This document shows positions 41,587 to 50,307 of a stretch of DNA of 64,000 nt, in pieces. Made by a program: the position numbers and the translations under genes. Each line of letters begins with the position of its first letter. The first letter of the stretch is position 1. The notes beneath the pieces were generated by a model, which searched no databases, was not told the DNA's origin, and saw nothing but the letters and a program-made list of their open reading frames with translations. The DNA is taken from the NCBI GenBank assembly GCA_024434165.1, contig QMIW01000001.1, positions 62,001-126,000 on the forward strand, in the 5' to 3' direction. The DNA comes from Chloroflexota bacterium (GTDB taxonomy: Bacteria; Chloroflexota; Anaerolineae; Anaerolineales; Villigracilaceae).

Positions 41587-42498
41587 ATGCGATGGTTTTT
41601 TGGGCATAACATGCTGATGGTTGGGTCACCAGGCAGCGGAAAAACACTTCTGGCTCGCGCCCTGCCTGGGATCCTTCCTGAAATGTCCATCGAAGAATCA
41701 TTGGATGTGACCCGCATTTATTCCGTCGCAGATCAACTCCCGCCGGGGACGCCGCTTATCAAACATCGTCCGTTCCGCGCACCGCATCACACCATTTCCC
41801 ATGCGGGCCTGGTGGGCGGCGGGAATATCCCCAAGCCCGGAGAAATATCGCTTGCCCACAGGGGTGTTTTGTTTTTGGACGAGTTCCCCGAATTCGGTCC
41901 GCGCGTGCTCGAAGTCATGCGCCAGCCGATGGAGGATAAAGTCGTCACCATCAGCCGCGCCAAGGGATCGTTGACTTTTTCGGCAAACTTCCAATTGATT
42001 GCGGCGATGAATCCCTGTCCCTGCGGATATCATGGAGATTCCCAAAAGCCCTGCACCTGCGCGCCCGCTGTCGTGACCAAATACCAAAAACGCATCTCCG
42101 GTCCCATCCTTGACCGCATTGACATCCACATCGAAGTCCCGCGTGTGGACTACGAGAAACTCAGCGGCGACCGGTTGGGAGAGTCGAGCGAATCCATCCG
42201 TAAACGAGTGCAATCTGCACGTGAAATTCAGCAGGCTCGATTCTCCGGTCTCCAATCTCAAGACATCGTCTGCAACGCAGACATGCGCATCGGGGAGGTA
42301 CGGCAGTTTTGCAGGTTACAGCCCGAAGGTCAAAGCCTGATGCGGGCGGCGATGAGTCAACTCAATCTATCGGCGAGAGCCTATCACCGCATCCTCAAAC
42401 TGGCACGCACAATTGCGGATTTGGCGGGGAGCGAAGATATCCAATCTGCCCATCTGGCAGAGGCGCTGCAATACAGACCAAAATTGATGCTGGGGTAG
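41587..42498 (+). pseudogene. comM: ComM/YifB-type Mg-chelatase-like AAA+ ATPase, 5'-truncated
   Basis: 303 residues remain of a family of about 500. Homology begins abruptly at GHNMLMVGSPGSGKT (Walker A), and the whole N-terminal Lon-protease-like domain is missing. The rest is intact: Walker B GVLFLDEF, the sensor region MNPCPCGYHGD with CTC, and the C-terminal helical domain to the end (AEALQYRPKL). ComM is a branch-migration helicase in natural transformation. A weak AAGGTG precedes the ATG, so a truncated protein could be made, but loss of the 5' part beside a recombinase fragment points to a broken gene. Confidence 0.85.
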
Positions 42499-42522
42499 AT
42501 TAATCGCAACTTGCAGCGAATT

Positions 42523-44499
42523 TCACGGCGAACCTGTATCCAGACGCAAGGCTTGGGCGGCGGCGAGCAGTTCTTCGGGGCTTACCACCCCCTGGTGTTG
42601 ATCGAGACATGCCAGGAGGGTCTCATCGAATTGGGTTCCCGGACAGGTTTCAGCATCGAGCGCGCCAATGCGCTCCAGATACGCCTGCAACAAGCGGTTG
42701 CCGGGCGTGGCTTCAAAAGTGGGGTTGTCGCGATAGCGATCCCAAAAACTTACAAAATCCACAGTACTGCCGGGCAGGATGGGGCGGTTGCCATTGGCAG
42801 CCAGCAGCCCAAGTTGCGCGCCAACCCCTGAGTTCAGCCTTGCCAGGGCGTTCGTGTTATGGAAACGCGCCAGCCAGGAACCTTCAGAAGCCAGTTCCGG
42901 GTGGCGTGCCAGTTGGTGCAAATACACCAGGGTATCGAGCGCCGTGATGAGACCTTCTTCATAGACGCCGTTCGTATCGTCCTGATGAAGCGGCTCATGA
43001 GCAAAGGTGCGGGTGAAAAGGAAGGGGTTTTCTGCGCGGAACGCCTCATTGAAGACGATGCGAAACTGCTCGTCACCGGCTGGCAGGACCGTCGCCACTA
43101 CATTCGGTTCCAGTTTGCCAAACTCCGCCTGCACGAACAAAGGTTTCCCCCGACTGTTCTGGGCGGATAGAATCGTTTCGATGGCTGGTTCCGCAAACGT
43201 GTTGAGCAAGCCAACGAGTCCAGCCCGCAAACTGGGATGAGGGATCTTCTGCCGGGCGGCATCGCTGTTGAAAATATCCATACCGGCTTGGATCTTTTCT
43301 TCCGCCCCGTCGAATTCGACAGACAGATATTGGCGCAGCAGGAGCGCAACCTGTTCTTCCGCCCGCTCCGGTCCTTCGGCGGGCAGCGCCTCACTGCCGG
43401 GATACACGCTTGGGTTAAGAAGACCGATGTCCCTTGGCGCCCACGGACGCTGCTCAAGGAGTTTTGTGATCACCTCTGGCGGGAAGGCATTTAAAACGAA
43501 TGGCTCTGTCACGATGGTCATCCCGTGTTGCAGCCACTCGCTCATATCGAGAACGGCAATGAATTCGCCGCCGGTATTCAATTTGACCAGCCGCCAATTG
43601 GCGTTATAGACGTAGATATTCCCCTGGCTGTCCGTCGCGATCATCTCCGGGCGGTTGAACTGACCCTGTTCCTCACCACTGCCTTTGCCCCATTCCGCAA
43701 GGATGTTCCCCTGTGCGTCCAGTTTCAGCACCTTGTGGTCGCCTGTGATGTCATCCACATATTGGGTGACAAAGACGTTTCCCTGCTGGTCTATCGTAAT
43801 GCCGCGCAGCCCCGGAATATCGAAGGTCGCCAAAGCCTCCATCGTCTCGCCGGATAAGACCACCAGCCGGCTTTCCGAGAATATGTCTGCAACCACGCTG
43901 ATCGCCCAGATATTTCCCTGAGGATCAACGGCATAGTCCGCTATATTATTCAGCCCTTGGGAAAGCGCAACGAAGTTACCCTCTGGGTCACATTTCAACA
44001 ACCCTTTGGATGAATAACTGGCGGCGAGCATGACGATCAAATTCCCCTGCGAGTCCACGCGCGACTTGAGAGCCGTGGTGTCGCGGAATCCCGGGTTTGC
44101 CGTCAGACATTCGACTTCTCCCAGCGGCTCCAATTCTGCCCCTGTCAGGTCATATTGACCGATTTGGGTGCCGCCAGCCCAAACCGTATACAAGCGTCCC
44201 TGCACCGGATCAACGGCAAACGCCTGTTCATTCGAGCCGGTCAAGGTCCATTCACACACCAGGTTTCCGTTCAAATCATACTTCTGGATTTTTTTCTCTT
44301 TATCTTCGTAAAAGTAAATAAATTCTCCCCCGGTCGGGCATGGACCCGGCGGCGGCGCTGTTGGGGTCGGCATGACCAATGCGGCTCCTGTTGCCGTTGA
44401 CGTAGCGTTGACCTCTTCTGTTGCTGCTGTTAATCCACAGGCGCTGCCCGATAAAAGTAAAACAGGAAACAAGATAAACAAGATTGTCCTATGCTTCAT
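42523..44499 (-). CDS. Lipoprotein with NHL-like beta-propeller and HEPLH (possible metalloprotease) domain
   Basis: 658 residues from the ATG at 44499, which has AAAGGAG upstream; the frame is open 30 codons further without support. Lipobox LLLSGSAC (Cys21). Residues 55-370 contain repeats of the type VDSQGNLIV, VDPQGNIWAI, IDQQGNVFVT, TDSQGNIYVY, as in NHL propellers. The C-terminal third has FAHEPLHQDDTNGVYEEG, where HEPLH fits HExxH (about residue 503) and the downstream Glu could be a third zinc ligand; a proline inside HExxH is unusual. A surface-anchored protease or a non-catalytic relative is possible. Divergent from nuoA. Confidence 0.7.
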   Translation of the reverse strand: MKHRTILFILFPVLLLSGSACGLTAATEEVNATSTATGAALVMPTPTAPPPGPCPTGGEFIYFYEDKEKKIQKYDLNGNLVCEWTLTGSNEQAFAVDPVQGRLYTVWAGGTQIGQYDLTGAELEPLGEVECLTANPGFRDTTALKSRVDSQGNLIVMLAASYSSKGLLKCDPEGNFVALSQGLNNIADYAVDPQGNIWAISVVADIFSESRLVVLSGETMEALATFDIPGLRGITIDQQGNVFVTQYVDDITGDHKVLKLDAQGNILAEWGKGSGEEQGQFNRPEMIATDSQGNIYVYNANWRLVKLNTGGEFIAVLDMSEWLQHGMTIVTEPFVLNAFPPEVITKLLEQRPWAPRDIGLLNPSVYPGSEALPAEGPERAEEQVALLLRQYLSVEFDGAEEKIQAGMDIFNSDAARQKIPHPSLRAGLVGLLNTFAEPAIETILSAQNSRGKPLFVQAEFGKLEPNVVATVLPAGDEQFRIVFNEAFRAENPFLFTRTFAHEPLHQDDTNGVYEEGLITALDTLVYLHQLARHPELASEGSWLARFHNTNALARLNSGVGAQLGLLAANGNRPILPGSTVDFVSFWDRYRDNPTFEATPGNRLLQAYLERIGALDAETCPGTQFDETLLACLDQHQGVVSPEELLAAAQALRLDTGSP

Positions 44500-44656
44500 A
44501 ATATGCTCCTTTGGAACGGAATTATGGTATCTCACCTTACGCGATTTTGTCGCAGGGGGCGCCCCGTTTGGGCAAAACAGGCAGCCCATCTGCTAGAAAG
44601 GGTCGCCCCTGCCGCGTAACATGAGTAATTAAGACAATTTTTATCCTTAATTCGGC

Positions 44657-44665
44657 AGTATATCA
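44657..44665 (-). promoter_or_regulatory. Extended -10 promoter of the lipoprotein gene
   Basis: TGATATACT on the minus strand, identical to the extended -10 used by nuoA on the other strand. No clear -35. Confidence 0.5.
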
Positions 44666-44848
44666 TAGGCAGGGATGATGGCGGGGGAAGTTTGGACGCG
44701 ACCACTGAAGGCGGGGCGAAAGGCAGGATTTGAACAAACATTTTCAGCGGGTCAAAAAAATGGCATTTCGCCGCCTGGTCTCTCAATATGACAATTATCA
44801 CCAATTTTGTGAAAAGAGGCACTTTTTCTAGGCTTTAAAAAACCTTTG

Positions 44849-44857
44849 TGATATACT
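44849..44857 (+). promoter_or_regulatory. Extended -10 promoter of the nuo operon
   Basis: TGATATACT with the TGn extension, 43 bases before the nuoA ATG, predicting a leader of about 37 bases with a GAGGTG ribosome binding site. No clear -35. Confidence 0.6.
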
Positions 44858-44900
44858 TCGCAAAACTGTGCCAAATTTCACGCATCAATGAGGTGTGAAC

Positions 44901-45257
44901 ATGCTGCTTGAATACATTGCCATCGGGGTGATGATCTTCGTCGCCACCCTGATCGCCTTCATTGCAATCGGATTGGGGGAATTGTTTGGACCAAAGAAAA
45001 AGTCTGCCGCAAAAGACACCCCGTATGAATCGGGCATGAACCCCTATGGCGAAGGGACGCGGCGCATGCCGGTGCGCTTTTACCTCATTGCGGTGCTGTT
45101 CATATTGTTCGATATCGAAGTGGTGTTCTTTTTGCCGTGGGCGATCGCCTTTCGCCAGCTGGGTCTGTTCGGCTTGATCGAAATGGTGGTATTTATCGTC
45201 ATCCTGCTTATCGGTTATGTGTACGCCTGGAAAAAAGGAGCCCTGGAATGGGAGTAG
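44901..45257 (+). CDS. nuoA: NADH-quinone oxidoreductase subunit A
   Basis: 118 residues, three membrane helices. The loop between helices 1 and 2 has the family sequence [11 protein letters not shown] and then [21 protein letters not shown] at 44901 is preferred to the GTG at 44895, which overlaps the GAGGTG ribosome binding site. First gene of a complete fourteen-gene complex I operon. Note that the usual Cys of the ESG(C/M)E loop is Met here, as in many bacteria. Confidence 0.95.
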   Translation: MLLEYIAIGVMIFVATLIAFIAIGLGELFGPKKKSAAKDTPYESGMNPYGEGTRRMPVRFYLIAVLFILFDIEVVFFLPWAIAFRQLGLFGLIEMVVFIVILLIGYVYAWKKGALEWE

Positions 45258-45742
45258 AACAGAAACTCGGAAACATGGGCGTGGTCACCACCACGCTGGA
45301 AAATGTCGTCAACTGGTCGCGTACGAACGCAATGTGGCCCATGCTGTTCGGACTGGCATGCTGCGCCATCGAGATGATGTCGGCGCAGGCGGCGCACTAC
45401 GACATGAGCCGCTTCGGCATGGAACTGATGCGCGCCAGCCCGCGCCAGTCGGATTTGATGATCGTGGCGGGGCGCGTCTCGAAGAAAATGGGACCCGTCC
45501 TGCGCCGCCTGTACGACCAGATGCCCGAACCGAAATGGGTAATCGCCATGGGCGATTGCGCCTCCTGCGGTGGTGTGTTCAACAACTACGCCATCTATCA
45601 GGGCGTGGATGAGGTCGTGCCGGTGGATGTGTATGTGGCGGGTTGTCCGCCGCGCCCGGAAGCGTTGATTCACGGCGTCATTACGCTCCATGAAAAAGTG
45701 AAGGGCATCAAGTTCGCAGATATGGCGGCGGAGACCAAATAG
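45248..45742 (+). CDS. nuoB: NADH-quinone oxidoreductase subunit B
   Basis: 164 residues from the ATG that overlaps the end of nuoA; the longer frame upstream is inside nuoA. N2 cluster ligands are seen in [11 protein letters not shown] (adjacent cysteines), GDCASCGG and [11 protein letters not shown]. It carries the last FeS cluster before quinone. Confidence 0.96.
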   Translation: MGVEQKLGNMGVVTTTLENVVNWSRTNAMWPMLFGLACCAIEMMSAQAAHYDMSRFGMELMRASPRQSDLMIVAGRVSKKMGPVLRRLYDQMPEPKWVIAMGDCASCGGVFNNYAIYQGVDEVVPVDVYVAGCPPRPEALIHGVITLHEKVKGIKFADMAAETK

Positions 45743-45749
45743 ATTATCA

Positions 45750-45799
45750 GACCTGCCGGGTTTTTTACGACCCCCCCCGAAGGGGAAGCCCGACAGGTC
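45750..45799. repeat. Hairpin repeat between nuoB and nuoC
   Basis: GACCTGCCGGG (45750-45760) pairs with CCCGACAGGTC (45789-45799), 10 of 11 positions. The loop contains TTTTTT and a C8 run opposed by GGGG. Resembles a dispersed palindromic element; no second copy was found in this window. Confidence 0.6.
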
Positions 45800-45811
45800 C
45801 CAGGTGTCATC

Positions 45812-46324
45812 ATGGAAAAACCCCTCGAACCCATTGTAAAGAAACTACAGGAAAAATTCGGCGCAGCGTACGAAGAGTTCCGCGGCGAAGTTCATTGTTT
45901 CATCAAACCGGAGCAGATCGCGGGCGCGCTGACCCTGCTCCGCGACGAGCATCAGTTTGAACTGCTCTCCGCCCAAACGGCGGTGGATTATTACCCGCAG
46001 ACCTCGCCGCGTTTTCATGTCATCTATCAACTCACGTCGCTGGCGCACAATCTGTCGGTGCAGTTGAGAGTCCCGGTGGACGGAGACAACCCCAGGGTCC
46101 CGACTGCGGCGCGGATATACAAGACGGCGGTCTGGCGCGAGCGTGAAATCCTCGATATGTTCGGCATCGAGTTCGAGGGTCATCCCGATCCGCGTCGTAT
46201 TCTGATGCCGGAGGGAACGGAAGGACATCCGCTGCGAAGGGATTTTCCGCTTGGTTACGAAGAACCGCAGTTCACTTTCAATTTCGATGAGATTGACCTG
46301 CGCAAACCGTACGCAAAGGAATAA
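45812..46324 (+). CDS. nuoC: NADH-quinone oxidoreductase subunit C
   Basis: 170 residues. The 30-kDa subunit signature is present: WREREILDMFGIEFEGHPDPRRILMPE, followed by HPLRRDFPLGYEEP. It is a separate gene and not fused to nuoD. It forms part of the peripheral arm next to the quinone module. AGGTG lies before the ATG. Confidence 0.95.
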   Translation: MEKPLEPIVKKLQEKFGAAYEEFRGEVHCFIKPEQIAGALTLLRDEHQFELLSAQTAVDYYPQTSPRFHVIYQLTSLAHNLSVQLRVPVDGDNPRVPTAARIYKTAVWREREILDMFGIEFEGHPDPRRILMPEGTEGHPLRRDFPLGYEEPQFTFNFDEIDLRKPYAKE

Positions 46325-46326
46325 AC

Positions 46327-47556
46327 ATGGCACAGCTCGAAGAAGTCACCATAGATCAATATAAGCATCTCGTCTCGGAGCGTGCCATCACCGGCGAGAC
46401 CATGCTTTTGAACATGGGTCCCCAACATCCGTCCACGCACGGCGTTCTGCGCTTGTTGCTCGAGCTGGACGGCGAAGTCATTGTCAATTGCATTCCCGAC
46501 ATCGGCTTTTTGCATACGGGCATTGAAAAGAACATGGAAGCCAAGACCTATCAAAAAGCCGAGGTGATGACCGACCGCCTCGATTACATGAACACGATGG
46601 GCAACAACCTTGCCTATGTGATGGCGGTGGAAAAACTGGTGGAGTTGGACGTGCCGCCGCGCGCGCAGGCTTTGCGCGTGATTTTGGTGGAACTTCAGCG
46701 CATCGCCTCGCATTTGGTCTGGCTCGGCACCTCGGGGCTCGACCTCGCTGCGATGTCCATGTTCCTTTATTGTTTCCGCGAACGTGAGCAGATCCTCGAT
46801 ATTTTCGAACTGGTCTCCGGCCAGCGCATGATGACAACCTACATCCGTCCCGGCGGCGTGTGGCGCGATGTGCCGGTGGAGTTTGAAACCGCGGTGCGCG
46901 AATTCATCAAGATCTTCCCCAGGCGTATTGACGAATACGAACGGCTGCTGACGAAGAACCCGCTCTTCATTGACCGCATGGTGGACATCGGCTACCTGAG
47001 CAGGGAAACCGCGCTGTCCTGCGGGGTGACGGGTCCCATGCTGCGCGCTTCGGGCGTGAACTGGGATCTGCGCAAAGTCCGCCCATACATGGGCTATGAA
47101 CAGTACGATTTCGATGTGCCGGTGCTGACCGAAGGCGACACCTACGCTCGTTACCTTGTGCGCATCGAAGAACTGCGCCAGTCCCTGCGCATCGTGGAGC
47201 AGGCGTTGAACAAACTGCCCATGGGACCGGTTCGCTCGGATAACCGCAAGTTCGTCCCGCCGCCGCGCTCGGAGATCGGCGTCAGCATGGAGGCGCTGAT
47301 TCATCACTTCAAGTTATGGACGGAAGGCTTCTCTGCGCCGAATGCGTCGGTGTACAGCGCCATCGAGTCCCCGCGCGGAGAGTTGGGCGTGCTGCTCGAA
47401 GGCGATGGCGGACCCAAGCCCCGGCGCGTTCACATGCGAACCCCATCCTTCGATAATCTTTCCGTCCTTTCGGAGATCGTCAAGGGACATCTGGTGGCGG
47501 ACCTGGTCGCCATCCTCGCTTCCACCGACATCGTCCTCGGAGATATTGACCGATGA
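46327..47556 (+). CDS. nuoD: NADH-quinone oxidoreductase subunit D
   Basis: 409 residues. Opens with LLNMGPQHPSTHGVLRLLLELDGE, the 49-kDa subunit motif with the quinone-site histidines, followed by RLDYMNTMGNNLAY and the C-terminal DLVAILASTDIVLGDIDR. Forms the quinone cavity with NuoB. Two bases after nuoC; overlaps nuoE by four bases (ATGA). Confidence 0.96.
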   Translation: MAQLEEVTIDQYKHLVSERAITGETMLLNMGPQHPSTHGVLRLLLELDGEVIVNCIPDIGFLHTGIEKNMEAKTYQKAEVMTDRLDYMNTMGNNLAYVMAVEKLVELDVPPRAQALRVILVELQRIASHLVWLGTSGLDLAAMSMFLYCFREREQILDIFELVSGQRMMTTYIRPGGVWRDVPVEFETAVREFIKIFPRRIDEYERLLTKNPLFIDRMVDIGYLSRETALSCGVTGPMLRASGVNWDLRKVRPYMGYEQYDFDVPVLTEGDTYARYLVRIEELRQSLRIVEQALNKLPMGPVRSDNRKFVPPPRSEIGVSMEALIHHFKLWTEGFSAPNASVYSAIESPRGELGVLLEGDGGPKPRRVHMRTPSFDNLSVLSEIVKGHLVADLVAILASTDIVLGDIDR

Positions 47557-48050
47557 GCCTTGAGAAGAAATACCCAAAGGAAATGAAACAAATTCTTGCC
47601 AAATACCCGCCGGAGCACAAGCGCTCGGCGGTGATGCCGCTCCTGTACCTTGCCCAGCGCGAGGAAGGCTACATCACCAAGGAGGCGATGCAGGACATCG
47701 CGCGCATCCTCGATATCACCGAGACGGAAGTGGCTTCCATCGTCGGCTTTTACACGCTGTATCACGACAAAAAAGCGGGCAAGTACCGTATGCAGGTCTG
47801 CACCGATTTGCCCTGCGCCCTGCGCGGCGCGGATGAATTCCTCGATAATCTTTGCGAGAATCTCGGAATCAAAGTCGGTGAAACGACGGAAGACGGTTTG
47901 ATCACGCTCGAGTCGGTGATGTGTCTCGCCGCGTGTGACCGCGCCCCCATGTTCCAGACACAGGGACCCGACGGCATCAAATATCACGAGTACATGACCG
48001 TGGACCGGACGATGGAGTTGATCGAGGCGTTGAAGAAGGATTCCGTGTAG
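47553..48050 (+). CDS. nuoE: NADH-quinone oxidoreductase subunit E
   Basis: 165 residues. The thioredoxin-like [2Fe-2S] domain has ligands in VCTDLPCALRGAD and VMCLAACDRAP. N-terminal helical region begins KYPKEMKQILAKYPPEHKRSA. Part of the NADH dehydrogenase module with NuoF and NuoG. Usually nuoF follows at once, but here two small unrelated genes intervene. Confidence 0.95.
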   Translation: MSLEKKYPKEMKQILAKYPPEHKRSAVMPLLYLAQREEGYITKEAMQDIARILDITETEVASIVGFYTLYHDKKAGKYRMQVCTDLPCALRGADEFLDNLCENLGIKVGETTEDGLITLESVMCLAACDRAPMFQTQGPDGIKYHEYMTVDRTMELIEALKKDSV

Positions 48051-48066
48051 CGCATATCTCAAAACC

Positions 48067-48258
48067 ATGAGCGAAGAAACAGAGTTCGATGTCGAGAAAC
48101 ATGTTGCATATTGGCGCGATGGCGCTCTTGAAACATGGAAGGATGTTGTACATAAAATGAACATCGAAACCCGTTCCCCCGGTATTTTTGGAAGATTGCC
48201 CTCTAAAGAGGAAGCGCAGGCTATTGTCGAACGAACCAAGGTTGTTTGGAATGGCTAA
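48067..48258 (+). CDS. Small protein of unknown function, partner of the nucleotidyltransferase
   Basis: 63 residues, not recognised. Charged and probably helical: DVEKHVAYWRDGALETWKDV, ending in SKEEAQAIVERTKVVWNG. It lies 16 bases after nuoE and overlaps the next gene by 8 bases, so the two are translationally coupled. The AYW...A...W pattern is faintly like the start of HEPN proteins, frequent partners of small nucleotidyltransferases, but it is too short for a full HEPN domain. Could be an antitoxin or a truncated toxin. Confidence 0.6.
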   Translation: MSEETEFDVEKHVAYWRDGALETWKDVVHKMNIETRSPGIFGRLPSKEEAQAIVERTKVVWNG

Positions 48259-48580
48259 TCAGCGAATTATAAAGTCTATCAAGAATTATCTCCATGCTGT
48301 AACAAAGTCAGGAATTCCTGTTCGATACGGCGATTTGTTCGGCTCGTACGCGAGAGGGCAGGAACATGAGTGGAGCGATATTGACCTGCTCGTGGTCTCC
48401 TCCCGCTACGATAAAAAATGGACCTATAAGGATTGGGCGAAATTATGGGTCATTGCCGCGCATACCGATGTTCGCATCGAACCAATCCCTGTCGGTGAAA
48501 AACAATACAGGGAAGACGACAGCAGTTTAATCATCGAGATCGCCCGCCGCGAAGGGCAGATCATCCCTCTTGCAAAATAA
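48251..48580 (+). CDS. Minimal nucleotidyltransferase (MNT type)
   Basis: 109 residues from the ATG at 48251 that overlaps the preceding stop. The polymerase-beta-type motif is clear: GDLFGSYARGQEHEWSDIDLLV, with Gly31-Ser32 and metal-binding Asp43 and Asp45. A third acidic residue may lie in TDVRIEPIPV. MNT proteins often act as the antitoxin in HEPN-MNT systems by AMP-transfer to the HEPN toxin. Inserted between nuoE and nuoF, 9 bases before nuoF. Confidence 0.85.
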   Translation: MANQRIIKSIKNYLHAVTKSGIPVRYGDLFGSYARGQEHEWSDIDLLVVSSRYDKKWTYKDWAKLWVIAAHTDVRIEPIPVGEKQYREDDSSLIIEIARREGQIIPLAK

Positions 48581-48589
48581 AAGAGACCC

Positions 48590-49837
48590 ATGACCCACAT
48601 CCTTTTACGTCACCGTGATATTCCCGATATCAACACCCTGACCGTTTACAAAAAGAACGGTGGTTTTGCTGCGTTCAAAAAAGCCGTGACCAAAATGAAA
48701 CCCGCCGAAGTGACCGAGGTGGTCAAGAACTCCGGCTTGCGCGGACGCGGGGGCGCGGGCTTCCCCACCGGCATGAAATGGGCGTTTATTGACAAGAACA
48801 ACTGGCCCCATTACGTCGTCGCCAATGCGGATGAATCCGAGCCGGGCACCTTCAAAGACCGCGAGATCATGGAGGGGAACCCCTTCCAGTTTTTGGAAGG
48901 CGTGGCGATCGCCTCCTACGCCGTCGGCGCGAACGCGGCGTATGTGTATCTGCGCGGCGAGTTCTGGCAGATTGCCGCCTTCCTCGATGAGAAGATCGCG
49001 GAAATGGAAGAGGCGGGCTATCTTGGCGAGAACCTCTTCGGCACCGATTACTCGCTGAAGATTTACACCCACCTCGGCGCAGGCGCATACATCTGCGGCG
49101 AAGAAACCGCCCTGCTCGAATCGCTCGAAGGCAAACGCGGGCAGCCGCGCGTCCGCCCGCCCTTTCCGCCTTCCTATGGTCTCTACGGCAAACCGACCAT
49201 CATCAACAACGTCGAAACCTTCACCAACGTGCCGCCCATCCTTGCCAACGGCGCAGACTGGTACAAGAGCATCGGCACGGTGGACAGCGCCGGGGTGAAG
49301 ATTTTCTCGCTTTCGGGGCGCGTGCGCAAACCGGGCAATTACGAACTGCCCTTTGGCGCCACCTTCCGTCAGTTGATCTACGAACATGGCATGGGCGTTC
49401 AGGAGGGACGTCCCGTCAAGGCGATCATGCCTGCGGGCGCTTCCTCCTCCCTGATCGCAGTGGACGACAAGGTGCTGGATACGCCGATGGACTACGCCAC
49501 CGTCCGCACGCTTGGCGCGGACCTCGGCTCTGCCTCGGTCATCGTGCTGGACGACACCGTCAGCATGGACTGGGTCGTCAACAAGACCATCCACTTCTTC
49601 AAACACGAATCCTGCGGCAAATGCACCACCTGCCGCGAGGGCAATTACTGGATGCGCAACCTTACCGAACGCATTCACTCCGGCAAGGGCACCGGCGCAG
49701 ACGTGGACCTGCTGCTGAACGTTGCCAAACAAATGCAGGGCAAGTGCCTGTGCGCGCTGGGCGAATTTTCCACGATGGCGGTGGTAACGGGTATCGAACG
49801 GTTCCCGCAGGATTTCAAGCAGGCAGTAAAGGTGTGA
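48590..49837 (+). CDS. nuoF: NADH-quinone oxidoreductase subunit F
   Basis: 415 residues. FMN/NADH-binding GLRGRGGAGFPTGMKW and ADESEPGTFKDREIM, then AYICGEETALLESLEGKRGQPR, and the 4Fe-4S N3 ligands ESCGKCTTCREGNYWM plus a later Cys in GKCLCALG. Oxidises NADH and passes electrons into the FeS chain. Separated from nuoE by the nucleotidyltransferase pair. Confidence 0.96.
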   Translation: MTHILLRHRDIPDINTLTVYKKNGGFAAFKKAVTKMKPAEVTEVVKNSGLRGRGGAGFPTGMKWAFIDKNNWPHYVVANADESEPGTFKDREIMEGNPFQFLEGVAIASYAVGANAAYVYLRGEFWQIAAFLDEKIAEMEEAGYLGENLFGTDYSLKIYTHLGAGAYICGEETALLESLEGKRGQPRVRPPFPPSYGLYGKPTIINNVETFTNVPPILANGADWYKSIGTVDSAGVKIFSLSGRVRKPGNYELPFGATFRQLIYEHGMGVQEGRPVKAIMPAGASSSLIAVDDKVLDTPMDYATVRTLGADLGSASVIVLDDTVSMDWVVNKTIHFFKHESCGKCTTCREGNYWMRNLTERIHSGKGTGADVDLLLNVAKQMQGKCLCALGEFSTMAVVTGIERFPQDFKQAVKV

Positions 49838-49899
49838 TCTGTCTGTGTATTCATGTTTAATGGTTTCGTAATTGGCGTGAAAAAAGATTGGAGCTTCGC

Positions 49900-50130
49900 A
49901 TGGATGCTTTGAGTTATCGGGTGCTGCTTAGAAAAGAGCCGGAAGGCGGCTTTACCATCAGCGTACCTTCCCTGCCCGGATGTGTGACGTTTGGTGAAAC
50001 GCTGGAAGAATCTGTGAGCACGGCGCGTGAAGCCATTGAATTGTATATTGAAAGCCCGTTGAAACACGGTGAAAAAGACGTGTTCAAATATACATTAGTT
50101 TCCCGCCTTGACGCCCCAGCGGGTGATTAA
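49900..50130 (+). CDS. hicB: HicB-family antitoxin
   Basis: 76 residues from the ATG at 49900 (GGAG six bases upstream). Typical HicB N-terminal partial-RNase-H fold: YRVLLRKEPEGGFTISVPSLPGCVTFGETLEESVSTAREAIELYIE. The usual C-terminal DNA-binding part is minimal. It sits 62 bases after nuoF and is followed by a frameshifted hicA. Confidence 0.88.
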   Translation: MDALSYRVLLRKEPEGGFTISVPSLPGCVTFGETLEESVSTAREAIELYIESPLKHGEKDVFKYTLVSRLDAPAGD

Positions 50131-50307
50131 AATCATCGAAAAGAAAGGCTTTGTTCTGGACAGGAGCAAAGGCAGTCATGGAATTTACATCATCCTGAAA
50201 CCCGGAAAAGAGTTGTTATCCCTTTTCATCGCAAAGACCTGCCCCAGGGAACGCTGCGTGAAATCCTCAGGCAGGCCGGCATCGCAAGGGAAGATATTCA
50301 GGACTGA
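50108..50307 (+). pseudogene. hicA: HicA-family mRNA interferase with a -1 frameshift
   Basis: Start is probably TTG at 50108 (MTPQRVIKIIEKKGFVLDRS, GSHGIYIILKPGK), 23 bases inside the end of hicB. Near the AAAA run at 50206-50209 the frame slips. The HicA reading then continues in another frame as VVIPFHRKDLPQGTLREILR, to a TGA at 50305-50307. One extra A in the run would restore a normal HicA of about 66 residues with the catalytic histidine (GSHG). Either a real inactivating deletion or a homopolymer sequencing error; in the frame as given the protein ends in unrelated residues. Confidence 0.85.

Larger units (their letters stand above)
44500..44900. other. Divergent intergenic region upstream of nuoA
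   Basis: Holds two opposing promoter candidates with the same extended -10 (listed separately) and no gene. The leader of the minus-strand lipoprotein would be about 150 bases and contains GC-rich self-complementary stretches (44560-44600). Confidence 0.6.

Noticed and set aside
41474-41701. 75-residue minus-strand frame spanning the comM junction
   Set aside because: Half of it is antisense to comM. Only the last 37 residues could be a remnant, too little to call.
48605-49732. 375-residue minus-strand open frame opposite nuoF
   Set aside because: Antisense shadow; nuoF has full motif support.
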